60,714 nucleotides of DNA from Acidimicrobiales bacterium (lineage in GTDB: Bacteria > Actinomycetota > Acidimicrobiia > Acidimicrobiales > Acidimicrobilacustridaceae), in contig JALOLF010000008.1 of assembly GCA_025456085.1 (NCBI GenBank), positions 1 through 60,714 of the forward strand, given 5' to 3'. A program made the translations under genes and the position numbers. Below the pieces are notes generated by a model. The model had not been told where the DNA came from, searched no databases, and worked only from the letters and a program-made list of their open reading frames with translations. Of the stretch, positions 50,902 to 59,694 are shown in pieces; the stretch's first letter is position 1; every line of letters starts with the position of its first letter.

Positions 50902-50927
50902 GGAACCACGCCGCGGGTCACCCCGTT
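50902..50927 (+). promoter_or_regulatory. ECF sigma-type promoter of the DUF4397 gene
   Basis: GGAAC (50902-50906), a 17-nt spacer, then CGTT (50924-50927). This matches the GGAAC-N16/17-CGTT pattern of ECF sigma factors (SigE/SigR type). Transcription would start around 50933, giving a ~70-nt leader. No sigma factor gene is in the window. Confidence 0.55.
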
Positions 50928-50951
50928 GAGCCTTTAGCACTAAATGTGCAG

Positions 50952-50966
50952 CCCCCGGATCGGGGG
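50952..50966 (+). promoter_or_regulatory. Leader hairpin before the DUF4397 gene
   Basis: CCCCCG-gat-CGGGGG is a perfect 6-bp hairpin between the ECF-type promoter and the GGAGG ribosome binding site (50989-50993). It may stabilise or attenuate the transcript. Confidence 0.4.
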
Positions 50967-51001
50967 TCGGGCGATGCAACCCAACAACGGAGGAACCCCC
51001 C

Positions 51002-51766
51002 ATGCGTCCCATCACCAAGAAGCTCGTCGCCACCGCCGCCCTCGCCGGGCTCGGCCTGGGCGTGGCCCCCGCGGCCGTCGCCACGGCGTCGGCCAGCACG
51101 CCGCCGCCGTCGCAGGTCTACGTGACCCACGGCCTGCCCCTCGACAACGCCGGCACCAAGGTCGACGTCTACGCCGGTGCCGCCGGCGCCGGCACCGCGG
51201 GCGCCGGGCTGCTCATCGACGACTTCCTGTTCGGCCAGACCGTGGGCCCGGTGGCGCTGCCGGCCGCCAACTACAGCGTCTACCTGGCGGCCCCGACGGC
51301 CGACGACGACGGCGTGCTGAGCGACGCCGAGGTCATCTACAACCAGGACCTGGCCGTACCCTCGGGGCAGAACCTGTCGGTGGTGGCCAGCTTCAACGCC
51401 TCGGCGGCCCCGCAGCTCGCGGTGTTCTCCAACAACGTCTCCAAGACCAACTGGTTCACCGGCCGGGTCTCGGTCCGTCACGCCGCCGCAGCGCCGGCCG
51501 TGAAGGTCGACGTGGGCATCTTCCCCTGGGCCCGGTACTTCCCCGGCCTGGTCAAGACCGTCGGCCCCGCCGTCAACGGCCAGCAGGCGGACCTGAACCT
51601 GCTCTCGGCCCGCTACGACGTGAAGGTCAAGCTGGCGTCCAACAACGCCTTCGTCGCCGGCGTCGACAAGTTCGCCGTGCCGTCCCGCACGCTCACCAAC
51701 GTCTACGCCGTGGGCAACCCGGCCAACGGGACGTTCCAGTTCATCACCTCGAGCATCAAGCTCTGA
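51002..51766 (+). CDS. Secreted DUF4397 domain protein
   Basis: A 254-residue exported protein. The signal peptide is clear: MRPITKKLVATAALAGLGLG, cleavage after ATASA near residue 33. The mature part begins SQVYVTHGLPLDNAGTKVDVYAG, the DUF4397 start, and ends NPANGTFQFITSSIKL. The fold is a beta-sandwich often found in cell-surface proteins; function is unknown. A GGAGG ribosome binding site lies 8 nt before the ATG. It has its own ECF-type promoter and a strong terminator hairpin, so it is a single-gene unit probably responding to envelope stress (inference). Confidence 0.87.
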   Translation: MRPITKKLVATAALAGLGLGVAPAAVATASASTPPPSQVYVTHGLPLDNAGTKVDVYAGAAGAGTAGAGLLIDDFLFGQTVGPVALPAANYSVYLAAPTADDDGVLSDAEVIYNQDLAVPSGQNLSVVASFNASAAPQLAVFSNNVSKTNWFTGRVSVRHAAAAPAVKVDVGIFPWARYFPGLVKTVGPAVNGQQADLNLLSARYDVKVKLASNNAFVAGVDKFAVPSRTLTNVYAVGNPANGTFQFITSSIKL

Positions 51767-51795
51767 GCAGTCCTCCTCCTCCAGGGAGGTGACCA

Positions 51796-51825
51796 GACGG
51801 GAGCCCGGTCCGCCGGGCTCCCGTC
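51796..51825 (+). terminator. Terminator hairpin after the DUF4397 gene
   Basis: GACGGGAGCCCGG (51796-51808), loop TCCG, CCGGGCTCCCGTC (51813-51825): a perfect 13-bp stem with a 4-nt loop, 30 nt after the stop. There is no T-tract, as is common in actinobacteria. Its position makes the upstream GTG at 51789 an unlikely start for the ATPase gene. Confidence 0.75.
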
Positions 51826-51842
51826 GCGTGTACGGTGCCGTC

Positions 51843-54509
51843 GTGTCGGTGCCGCCCCACGCGCTCGACGCCGACGTCGTGGTCGCGACGCTGGACGTGG
51901 ACCCCCACCTCGGTCTGCGCGCCGACCAGGTCGAGGCTCGTCGTGCGGCTCACGGCCGCAACGAGCTGCGCCAGGCCACGGCGCCGTCGACCCGGGAGCT
52001 GCTGGTGCGGCAGTTCGACGACCCGCTGGTGTGGCTGCTCGTGGTGGCCGGCGCCATCAGCGGCCTGGTGCTGGGCGAGCGGGTCGATGCGGCGGTGATC
52101 CTGGCCATCGTGGTGCTCGACACCCTGCTCGGCTTCACGCAGGAGTCGCGGGCGGAGCGGGCGCTGGCCGACCTCCGGGACCTGCACGCGCCGCGGGCGC
52201 GGGTGGTGCGCGACGGCGTCCGGGTGTCGATCCCGGCGCGCGACCTGGTGCCCGGCGACGTGGTGGAGCTCGAGGCCGGCGACCGGGTGCCCGGAGACGC
52301 CCGGCTCGTCGCCAGCGAGGCGCTGCTCGTCGACGAGGCCGTCCTGACCGGCGAGTCGTACCCGGTGGAGAAGTCGGTCACCCCCGTGGTGGCCGACTCG
52401 GTGCTGGGCGATCGCACCGACATGGTGTTCCTGGGTACCGCCGTGCAGCGGGGACGGGCACGGGCCGTGGTCACCGCCACCGGCGCCGCCACCGAGATGG
52501 GCGCCATCGCCGATCTGCTGGCCGAGGGCGACGAGCCGCCGACGCCGTTGCAGCGCGACCTCCAACGCCTGGGCCGGCTCATCGCGGTCCTGGCGGTGCT
52601 CGTGGCGGCGGGGGTGTTCGGGCTGGGGGTGGTGCGGGGCTATGCCGTGGGTGACATGTTCCTCACCACGGTGGCCCTGGCCGTGGCCGCCATCCCGGAG
52701 GGGCTCCCGGCCGTGGTCACCATCACCCTGGCCAACGGCGTGCGTGACATGGCCCGCAACTCGGCCGTGGTGCGGCGGCTCACGGCCGTGGAGGGCCTGG
52801 GCGAAGCCACGGTCATCTGCACCGACAAGACGGGGACGGTGACCCGCAACGAGATCGCGGTCCAGGCCGTGGTGCTCGACGACGACGACCGCGTGCTCGA
52901 ACCGGACAACGGCGGACCCCTCGCGGCGGACGCCGCAGTGGCGGAGCTCTACGGGCGGGTGGCCTCGTTGTGCAACGATGCCCGGCCCGGCGGGGGCGGG
53001 TCGGGTGGCGACCCGACCGAGGTGGCGCTGGTGGTGTCCGCGGCGCGCTTCGGGGCCGACGTGGAGGGGCTCCGGACGGAGTGGCCCCGACTCGACGCCG
53101 CCGCCTTCACCTCGGAGCGGATGCGCATGGGCACCCTGCACGCCGCACCCGACGGCCGTCGCTTCCTGGCCGTCAAGGGCTCGCCCGAGGTCATGGTGCC
53201 CCGGGCCACGCACGTGCAGACCCCCGACGGTCCACGTCCGCTGCACGGCGGCGACCGCCATCGACTCCTCGAGCACGCCGACGCCCTGGCCGCCGACGGG
53301 CTGCGCACCCTCACCCTGGCCTACCGCTGGCTCGAGTCGGCCGAGGTCGTGGACCTCGCCGTCGAGGCCCTCGAGACGAACCTGATCGTCGTCGCCACCG
53401 TCGGCATGAGCGACCCGGTGCGCGACGGCATCGCCGGAGCGGTGGCCGAAGCGGACGTGGCCGGCATCCGCACGGTGCTCATCACCGGAGACCACCGCAA
53501 CACCGCCCGGGCCGTCGGCCGCGAGATCGGCGTCCTCGACGGGCGCCGGGTCATGACCGGCGACCAGCTGCACGCGCTCACGCCCGACGAGTTCGCGGCG
53601 CGCGTCGAGGACGTCGCCGTCTACGCCCGGGTGGAGCCGCGCGACAAGGTGGCCATCTGCCAGGGCTGGCAGGCCCGCGGCGGCGTGGTGGCCATGACCG
53701 GGGACGGCGTCAACGACGCACCGGCCCTCAAGGCGGCCGACATCGGCATCGCCATGGGCAGCGGCACCGACGTCGCCCGTGACGCGGCCGACATCGTGCT
53801 CACCGACGACGACTTCACCACGATCGTGCGGGCCGTGCGCGAGGGCAGGCGCATCTTCGACAACCTCCAGAAGGTCGTCTGGTTCCTGCTGTCGTCCAAC
53901 ATCTCCGAGATCGTCGTCATCGCCCTCGCCATGCTGGTGGCCGGTCATCTGGGCCAGCCCCTGCTGCCCACCCAGATCCTGTGGATGAACCTGGTCACCG
54001 ACGGCCTGCCGGTCATCGCGCTGGGGGTCGACGGCGCCGAGCGCGGGATCATGCGTCGACCTGCGCTGCGCGCCCGGGAGATCCTGGGTCGTCGCCAGCT
54101 CCGCCAGATCGTGCTCTACGGCTCCGTGCTCGCCCTCGCCGCCCTCGGCGTGCTGGCCGTCGGGCTCCTCGTGCAGGACCGCGAGATCGAACGGGTGCGG
54201 ACCATGGTGTTCACGACCCTGGTGCTGGGCCAGCTCCTGCACGCGCTCAACATGCGCGCCCTGCGGGCCAGCGTGTTCCGCGGCTTCGCGTCGCCGAACC
54301 GGTTCCTGACCCTGGCGCTGCTGGCCTCGGCGGCGCTGCAGGTGGCCGTCGTGCAGCTCCCCGTCGGTCACGAGCTGTTCGAGACCGTGCCCCTGACCTG
54401 GGCCGAGTGGGGCGTGTGCGTGGGGCTCAGCCTGGTGGGGTTCGTGGTCATCGACCTGCTGAAGCGCTACAGCCCGGCACCGGCGCGGACGGTACGGTCG
54501 CGTCCATGA
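51843..54509 (+). CDS. P2-type cation-transporting ATPase
   Basis: An 888-residue P-type ATPase. Visible parts: N-terminal cation-ATPase domain with GLRADQVEARRAAHGRNELR; actuator LLVDEAVLTGESYPVEKS (TGES); helix M4 AVAAIPEGLPAVVT (PEGL as in Ca2+/Na+ pumps); phosphorylation ICTDKTGTVTRNE; nucleotide-binding segment KGSPEVMV; hinge MTGDGVNDAPALKAADIGIAMG; six C-terminal helices. It lacks the CPC motif of heavy-metal pumps, so Ca2+, Mg2+ or Na+ export is likely. GTG 51843 is chosen because the preceding DNA is a terminator. Its stop overlaps the next ATG (ATGA). Confidence 0.9.
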   Translation: MSVPPHALDADVVVATLDVDPHLGLRADQVEARRAAHGRNELRQATAPSTRELLVRQFDDPLVWLLVVAGAISGLVLGERVDAAVILAIVVLDTLLGFTQESRAERALADLRDLHAPRARVVRDGVRVSIPARDLVPGDVVELEAGDRVPGDARLVASEALLVDEAVLTGESYPVEKSVTPVVADSVLGDRTDMVFLGTAVQRGRARAVVTATGAATEMGAIADLLAEGDEPPTPLQRDLQRLGRLIAVLAVLVAAGVFGLGVVRGYAVGDMFLTTVALAVAAIPEGLPAVVTITLANGVRDMARNSAVVRRLTAVEGLGEATVICTDKTGTVTRNEIAVQAVVLDDDDRVLEPDNGGPLAADAAVAELYGRVASLCNDARPGGGGSGGDPTEVALVVSAARFGADVEGLRTEWPRLDAAAFTSERMRMGTLHAAPDGRRFLAVKGSPEVMVPRATHVQTPDGPRPLHGGDRHRLLEHADALAADGLRTLTLAYRWLESAEVVDLAVEALETNLIVVATVGMSDPVRDGIAGAVAEADVAGIRTVLITGDHRNTARAVGREIGVLDGRRVMTGDQLHALTPDEFAARVEDVAVYARVEPRDKVAICQGWQARGGVVAMTGDGVNDAPALKAADIGIAMGSGTDVARDAADIVLTDDDFTTIVRAVREGRRIFDNLQKVVWFLLSSNISEIVVIALAMLVAGHLGQPLLPTQILWMNLVTDGLPVIALGVDGAERGIMRRPALRAREILGRRQLRQIVLYGSVLALAALGVLAVGLLVQDREIERVRTMVFTTLVLGQLLHALNMRALRASVFRGFASPNRFLTLALLASAALQVAVVQLPVGHELFETVPLTWAEWGVCVGLSLVGFVVIDLLKRYSPAPARTVRSRP

Positions 54510-54982
54510 GCCCCGGAACCCCCAAGCCCTACACCGCCGCCCAGGAGCGATTCGGCACCTCCTTCATCCGTGTCCTGTCGGCGGCCAACACGTGGCTGTA
54601 CCGCCGCAGCGGTGGACGCCTCGGGGGTCGGTTCCTGCGGGGTGCCCCGGTGTGCCTCGTGACCACGGTCGGGCGCAAGAGCGGCCAGCCCCGCACGGTG
54701 CCCTTGCTGTACCTGGCCCACGGCGAGGACGTGGTCATCGTGGCCTCCAAGGGCGGCATGTCGCACCACCCGCTGTGGTACCTGAACCTGCAGGCCGACC
54801 CGGCCGTCACCATCGAGATCGGCGCCCGGAAGCAACGGATGGTGGCCCGCACGGCGAGCGCCGAGGAGAAGGACGCCCTGTGGCCCCGGCTGGTGGCCAT
54901 GTACCGCGACTACGACAGCTACCAGGCCCGCACCGAGCGGGACATCCCGGTGGTGATCTGCAGCCCGGCCGGCGACGGCTGA
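54506..54982 (+). CDS. DDN-type deazaflavin (F420)-dependent nitroreductase family protein
   Basis: A 158-residue split-barrel protein. The signature VCLVTTVGRKSGQPRTVPLLYL binds F420 phosphates, and GGMSHHPLWYLNLQADPAVTIEI follows. This is the F420-dependent Ddn family of actinobacteria, which reduces quinones or nitro compounds. Start ATG overlaps the ATPase stop by 4 nt, so the genes are coupled, although no functional link is evident. N-terminal residues (PYTAAQERFGTSFIRVLSAANTWLYR) are a typical amphipathic helix. Confidence 0.9.
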   Translation: MSPGTPKPYTAAQERFGTSFIRVLSAANTWLYRRSGGRLGGRFLRGAPVCLVTTVGRKSGQPRTVPLLYLAHGEDVVIVASKGGMSHHPLWYLNLQADPAVTIEIGARKQRMVARTASAEEKDALWPRLVAMYRDYDSYQARTERDIPVVICSPAGDG

Positions 54983-55107
54983 GCCGACGGCGCACGACGC
55001 CCGTCCGGGAACCGGAGCGTCCCGGTCGAGCGTCCAAGGTGCGCCGGTCGGCGACGACGCGGCCTCGAGGGCGCGCTGCGCCCGGCACCCGAGACGAGGT
55101 GGGAGAC

Positions 55108-56814
55108 ATGGACGACCAGCACGACCGGCACGACGAGCGGGACGGCAGCGTCGAGGACCCGGCGACCGAGGTGTACCCGGGCACCGGTGTCGCCCCGGCG
55201 GCGGGAACCGCCCAGGGCCGAGCCCGGCCGAAGCCGTGGGTCCTGGGCGTGGTGCTCGTGGCCTTCGTGGCCCTGGTGGTGGCGGGCCTCGCCCTCGCCG
55301 GGATCGGCGACGACGGGGATGGCCGGGCCCTGCCGAAGCTCGGCCTGTACGGCGGCGGTCAGGGCTTCGCCGAGGCGGGCCTGTCTGCCGACGCCATGTA
55401 CCTGCCGGCCGTCGAGTACCGCCTCGGCGTCGAGCTGCCCGATCTGGGACCGAGCGCGCCCGTGTACCGCCTCGTCGCCGCCGAGCTGGATGCGACGACG
55501 GTGGCCCGATGGGCCGGCGTGTTCGGCGTGCGCGGTCAGCCGGCGCAGGACAGCGCGGGCGGCTGGACGGTGTCCGACGATGCGGGCACGTTGTCGCTGT
55601 ACCCGGACGGCAGCGGCGGGTGGTCCGTCTCGTTCGGCCCCGCCTTCCAGGACATGGGCTGCGCCATCGACGAGAACGGCACCGAGCAGTGCTGGTCGTC
55701 GGGCTCGTCCGGTTCGGCCTCGGCCGGGGCTGCCGGCTCGTCGGAGGCGACGACCGCGCCGGTGACCACCGTCGTCGGGCCCGGCTCGGGGTGGGCGCCG
55801 TACGAGGGCCAGCCCGAGGCGCCGGCGGACCTGCCCGACGAGGCCGAGGCCGAGGCCGTCGCCCGGGACCTGCTCGGCGCGCTGGGCGTGCTCGAGGGCG
55901 ACTGGGAGGTCTCGGTGCACGACGGCACGAGCTACGGCGTGGCCGTGGCCTGCTCGGTGGAGGCGGACTGCCCGCCGGCGCCCGAGTCCGTGATGCTGTC
56001 CCGCTCGGTCAGCTTCACCCGGGTCGTCGACGGCCACCCCGTCGCCGGGCTCGTGTGGACCGTGGAGGTCGGCGACGGTGGCCGGGTCGCCAGCGTGTAC
56101 GGCGTGCACGCGACGCTCGAGGCCCTCGGCGACTACCCGCTGCGCACCACGCAGGACGCCTACGACGCCCTCGTCGCCGGTGAGCTCACCTACGGCGGAC
56201 CCGTGCCCGCCTACGACGTGGTGACGGAGCTCGGCGAGTCGGGTGCCGGGCCGTCCGACGAGCCGATGTTCTCCGACGTGCGCGAGAGCGTGGCCGATCC
56301 GGTGGCGCCCGATTCAGCGGTGCCCGACACGGCGGTGCCCGACACGGCGGTGCCCGCGCCGGCGAGCCCGGAGACGACCCTCGCCACCGAGGAGCCGATT
56401 CCGCTCGAACCCGTGGTCGTGACCGTCACCGGGGTCGAGCTGTCGGCGATGCTGTTCTACGGCGTGGCCGACGGCCAGCCCGCGGGGTACGTGGTGCCGT
56501 CCTACCGGTTCGTCGGCACCTACGCCAACGGCGAGACGTTCGAGGCCGAGGTGCCCGCGGTCGATCCGGCCTACGTGGAGGTGCCCGAGGTGCCGGTGCC
56601 CGAGACCGCGCCACCGCAGACCTCGGTGCCGGTGTCGGAGCCCGCGTCCGAGCCGACCTCGACGGTGGCCCAGGAGACCACGAGCATCCCCACGACGTCG
56701 CTGCCTGTGGCAGGGACGTCCGTGGTGAAGCCCACCCCCACGATCGGGACGACCGCCACCACGGAGCCGACCGCCACCACCGCCACCACCGTGGCCCGGA
56801 CGTCGGACGGGTGA
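55108..56814 (+). CDS. Hypothetical single-pass membrane protein with Pro/Thr-rich tail
   Basis: A 568-residue protein. A ~45-residue acidic cytoplasmic tail rich in Asp/His precedes one transmembrane helix (~46-66, WVLGVVLVAFVALVVAGLAL). The large outer part has two regions (~85-190 and ~225-360). Its later part contains tandem VPDTA repeats (from the 15-bp repeat around 56321-56352). A Thr-rich tail ends ATTATTVARTSDG. The arrangement resembles actinobacterial anti-sigma-like or surface proteins, but no zinc or sigma-binding domain is seen. A GAGGTGGGAG ribosome binding site precedes the ATG. It is overlapped by azlC (GTGA). Confidence 0.75.
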   Translation: MDDQHDRHDERDGSVEDPATEVYPGTGVAPAAGTAQGRARPKPWVLGVVLVAFVALVVAGLALAGIGDDGDGRALPKLGLYGGGQGFAEAGLSADAMYLPAVEYRLGVELPDLGPSAPVYRLVAAELDATTVARWAGVFGVRGQPAQDSAGGWTVSDDAGTLSLYPDGSGGWSVSFGPAFQDMGCAIDENGTEQCWSSGSSGSASAGAAGSSEATTAPVTTVVGPGSGWAPYEGQPEAPADLPDEAEAEAVARDLLGALGVLEGDWEVSVHDGTSYGVAVACSVEADCPPAPESVMLSRSVSFTRVVDGHPVAGLVWTVEVGDGGRVASVYGVHATLEALGDYPLRTTQDAYDALVAGELTYGGPVPAYDVVTELGESGAGPSDEPMFSDVRESVADPVAPDSAVPDTAVPDTAVPAPASPETTLATEEPIPLEPVVVTVTGVELSAMLFYGVADGQPAGYVVPSYRFVGTYANGETFEAEVPAVDPAYVEVPEVPVPETAPPQTSVPVSEPASEPTSTVAQETTSIPTTSLPVAGTSVVKPTPTIGTTATTEPTATTATTVARTSDG

Positions 56815-57500
56815 GCCACCGGCCCGGCGACCGCGTCCCGGCCGAGGTGCGTGACGCGCTCGCCATCGGCCTCGCGGTGGGGGTGTTCGGCGTGGCGTTC
56901 GGGGTGCTGGCCGTGGCCAATGGCCTGAGCGCCCTCCAGGCCTGTGCCATGTCGGCGCTGGTGTTCACCGGGGCCTCCCAGTTCGCGGCAGTCGGGGTGA
57001 TCGGCGCCGGGGGATCGGTGCCGGCGGCGCTGGGCAGCGCCCTGCTGCTGGCGGCACGCAACGGCGTCTACGGCCTGTCGGTGGCCCGGTTCCTGCCGCC
57101 GGGGCGGTTCCGCCGTCTGGGGTCCGCCCAGCTCGTCATCGACGAGTCGACGGCGCTGGCCGTCGCCCAGCCCGACGAGCCGACGGCCCGGCGCGCCTTC
57201 TTCGCCGGTGGCCTGTCGGTGTTCGTGTGCTGGAACCTGGGCACGGCGGTGGGGGCGCTGGGAGGCGGCCTGCTCGGCGATCCCGCCACGCTCGGTCTCG
57301 ACGCCGCCTTCCCGGCCGGCTTCGTGGCCCTGCTGCTGCCGCTGCTGCGCGACCCGGGTCGGCGCGCGGCCGCCATCGCCGGCGCCGTGATCGCCGCGGT
57401 CTGTCTGCCCTTCACCAGCCCCGGCGTGCCCATCTTGATGGCTGCGCTGGGGGTGCTGCCGGTGCTCGCGCTCGAGCGTCGAGGGCGGCCCTCGGCATGA
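56811..57500 (+). CDS. azlC: AzlC family amino acid exporter, large subunit
   Basis: A 229-residue membrane protein. ALAIGLAVGVFGVAFGVLA, ALVFTGASQFAAVGVIGAGG and ALGSALLLAARNGVYGLSVARFL are the AzlC signatures. VIDESTALAVAQ and a late helix pair follow. With AzlD it exports branched-chain amino acids, as in BrnFE. The GTG overlaps the stop of the upstream gene. It is followed by azlD with a 4-nt overlap. Confidence 0.88.
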   Translation: MSHRPGDRVPAEVRDALAIGLAVGVFGVAFGVLAVANGLSALQACAMSALVFTGASQFAAVGVIGAGGSVPAALGSALLLAARNGVYGLSVARFLPPGRFRRLGSAQLVIDESTALAVAQPDEPTARRAFFAGGLSVFVCWNLGTAVGALGGGLLGDPATLGLDAAFPAGFVALLLPLLRDPGRRAAAIAGAVIAAVCLPFTSPGVPILMAALGVLPVLALERRGRPSA

Positions 57501-57799
57501 GCTGGACGGCGCTGCTGGTGCTGGCCGCCGGAGCCTACGGCTGCAAGGCGCTCGGCGTGTTCGTCGGGTCGCGCTGGTCCGACGAGGGTGTGGCGGCGCG
57601 GGCGACCCTGCTGCTGCCGCCCGCGCTGTTGGCGGCGCTCGTCGTGGTGCAGACCTTCTCGTCGGGTTCGTTGTTCACCCTCGACGCCCGGGTGGCGGGC
57701 GTGGCGGCAGGGGCGGTCGCTGCGTGGCTGGGTCGGTCCTTCGTCACGGTGATCGTCCTGGCCGCCGCGGTCACCGCGGCGCTGCGGGCGTTGGGCTGA
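57497..57799 (+). CDS. azlD: AzlD family amino acid exporter, small subunit
   Basis: A 100-residue membrane protein with about four helices. GAYGCKALGVFVGSR and the LLPPALLAALVVVQTF segment fit AzlD. Its ATG overlaps the azlC stop (ATGA), the usual pairing. It is a required partner of AzlC in branched-chain amino acid export. Confidence 0.85.
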   Translation: MSWTALLVLAAGAYGCKALGVFVGSRWSDEGVAARATLLLPPALLAALVVVQTFSSGSLFTLDARVAGVAAGAVAAWLGRSFVTVIVLAAAVTAALRALG

Positions 57800-57855
57800 G
57801 CCGGCCGCGTCGCCGCGTCGGCCAGGCGTGATGCCCCCGGGTCGCCGATCCACCG

Positions 57856-57861
57856 TAGGGT
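57856..57861 (+). promoter_or_regulatory. Leaderless -10 of the DUF4349 gene
   Basis: TAGGGT, 6 nt (GCAGCC), then ATG 57868. There is no ribosome binding site. Confidence 0.45.
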
Positions 57862-57867
57862 GCAGCC

Positions 57868-58821
57868 ATGCAGCGCGTGCGGTGGGTGCTCGTGTCGTTG
57901 CTGGTCGGTGTCGTGCTCCTCGCGGGCGCGTGTGCCGCGGACGACGACGACTCGACGAGCTCGGCGCCGATGGCGCCCGAGGAGGAGCTGTCGGGCGACG
58001 CCTCCGGCGGGGAGGTGGCGACCGGCGCACAGGTCCCGGAAGGGGAGCCCATCGACGTCGAGCGGGCGGTGATCTACACGGCCGACCTCACGGTGCGGGT
58101 GGACTCGGTCGAAGGCGCGACCGAGGAGGCGACGCAGCTCGTCAGCGACGCCGGTGGCTTCCTGTTCGCCCAGTCCAGCGATCTCGAGGGCGATCCGGAG
58201 AGCCGGCTCACGTTCAAGGTCCCGCCGGAGCGCTTCGAGGAGCTCCTCGACGTCCTCGGCGCCCTCGGCGAGGTGACCAGTCGGGAGGTGGCGGCCTCCG
58301 ACGTCACCGACGAGGTGGTGGATCTGGAGGGGCGACTGGCCACGGCCCGGGCCAGCGCCGAACGGCTGCGGGCGTTGCTGGCGGAGGCCACCTCCACCGC
58401 GGACATCGTGGCCGTCGAGTCGGAGCTGGCCATCCGCGAGAGCGAGGTGGAGTCACTCGAAGGCCAGTTGCGGGTGCTCGAGAGCCAGGTCGACCTGGCC
58501 ACCGTCCGGTTGGTGCTGACCTCCCGCGCCGAGGCCGAGGTCAGCGACGACGTCCCCGGCGTGGAGGAGGCGCTCGAGGCGGGCTGGGTGACGCTGGTGA
58601 ACGTGGCGCTGGTGGTGGCGGCGGTCGCCGCCTTCCTGGTGCCCTTCCTGCCGTTCGTGGTGCTCGCCTGGTGGGGTGTCCGCACGGTGCGACGACGCCG
58701 TCGGCGTGGTCGCACCGGACCGCCCGGCGGGCCGCCGCCCCCCGTTGCGCCGGCCCCGGCCCCCGTCCCGTCCGCGTCGCCGGGGCTGCCGCCGCCTCCG
58801 GCGAATCGCACAGCCGGCTAG
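57868..58821 (+). CDS. DUF4349 lipoprotein
   Basis: A 317-residue lipoprotein. The signal peptide ends at the lipobox LAGAC (Cys ~22), followed by an acidic Asp/Ser linker. The DUF4349 domain spans ~55-265: RAVIYTADLTVRVDSVEGATEEATQLVSDAGGF, TFKVPPERFEELLDVLGALG, and a coiled coil (VVDLEGRLATARASAERLRALLAEA). A hydrophobic helix (~250-275) and a basic, Pro-rich tail follow, so it may be anchored at both ends. Function unknown. It converges with the SDR gene with a 4-nt overlap. Confidence 0.87.
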   Translation: MQRVRWVLVSLLVGVVLLAGACAADDDDSTSSAPMAPEEELSGDASGGEVATGAQVPEGEPIDVERAVIYTADLTVRVDSVEGATEEATQLVSDAGGFLFAQSSDLEGDPESRLTFKVPPERFEELLDVLGALGEVTSREVAASDVTDEVVDLEGRLATARASAERLRALLAEATSTADIVAVESELAIRESEVESLEGQLRVLESQVDLATVRLVLTSRAEAEVSDDVPGVEEALEAGWVTLVNVALVVAAVAAFLVPFLPFVVLAWWGVRTVRRRRRRGRTGPPGGPPPPVAPAPAPVPSASPGLPPPPANRTAG

Positions 58822-59597
58822 GTGTTCTGCACCAGCAGGCCGCCGTCGACGGCCAGCACCGCGCCGTTGGTGAACGACGCCGCCGGCAGCACCAACGACA
58901 GGATCATCTGTGCCACCTCCTCCGGGTCGCCGTAGCGGCGGGCCGGCACCCGGCGGTGGGCGAACTTGTCCTTGGCCTCGTCGGGTATCAGCTCGGTCAT
59001 GCCGGTGCGGATCGGTCCCGGCAACACCGCGTTGACCCGCACCCCCGTGGGGCCGAGCTCCACCGCCGCCGCCCTCGTGAGGCCCACCACGCCGTGCTTG
59101 GCGGCCACGTAGGCGGAGTTGTAGGCGGTGGCACCCACCCCCTCGGTCGACGCCACGTTCACCACCCGGCCCTCCCCGTCGCGCACGAGGTCTTCGAGGC
59201 AGGCCCGCAGCGCCACCACGTAGGCGGTGAGGTTCACGGCGAAGGTGCGGTCCCACGACGCCAGGTAGTCGGCCGAGCCGAGCTCGGTCGGGAGGGCCAC
59301 GCCCGCGTTGTTCACCAGGATGTCGACCGGGCCCAGCTCCCGACGGGCCTGCGCGACCACCGCCGTGACGGCGTCTCGATCGGACAGGTCGGCCGGCAGG
59401 GCCACGGCGGTGGCTCCGGTGGCGGTGATCTCGCCGACCTCGGCGGCGAGCCGCTCGGCCTGCACGTCGACGGCTGCCACCCGGGCGCCCTGCTCGGCCA
59501 GCAGCCGGGCCGTCGCCCGACCCATGCCGCTGGCCGCGCCGGTGACCACCGCGACGCGTCCCCCGATCGATCGGCTCAGGTTGCTCAGGCTCGTCAT
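58818..59597 (-). CDS. SDR family oxidoreductase
   Basis: A 259-residue classical SDR. VAVVTGAASGMGRATARLL (TGxxxGxG), VAAVDVQAERL (Asp at the end of strand 2, favouring NAD), NNAGVALP, an active Ser in NVASTEGVG, AYNSAYVAAKHGVVGL (YxxxK) and VLPGPIRTGMTEL are visible. Substrate unknown. TAGGGT lies 6 nt before its ATG, indicating a leaderless mRNA. Its neighbours give little context. Confidence 0.9.
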   Translation of the reverse strand: MTSLSNLSRSIGGRVAVVTGAASGMGRATARLLAEQGARVAAVDVQAERLAAEVGEITATGATAVALPADLSDRDAVTAVVAQARRELGPVDILVNNAGVALPTELGSADYLASWDRTFAVNLTAYVVALRACLEDLVRDGEGRVVNVASTEGVGATAYNSAYVAAKHGVVGLTRAAAVELGPTGVRVNAVLPGPIRTGMTELIPDEAKDKFAHRRVPARRYGDPEEVAQMILSLVLPAASFTNGAVLAVDGGLLVQNT

Positions 59598-59603
59598 GGA
59601 CGC

Positions 59604-59609
59604 ACCCTA
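59604..59609 (-). promoter_or_regulatory. Leaderless -10 of the SDR gene at 58818
   Basis: TAGGGT on the minus strand (59609 to 59604), 6 nt before ATG 59597. Confidence 0.45.
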
Positions 59610-59694
59610 CGGGGTCCGCGAAGATCGGTGGGTCGGGCGGTGCGACGGGCAGCCGTGCAGCCGGGCAGCAGCGTCGAGGGCAGGAGGCGTCACC

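Noticed and set aside
51789-51842. GTG 51789 as start of the P-type ATPase.
   Set aside because: It would place the N-terminus inside a perfect 13-bp terminator hairpin; GTG 51843 gives the normal family N-terminus.
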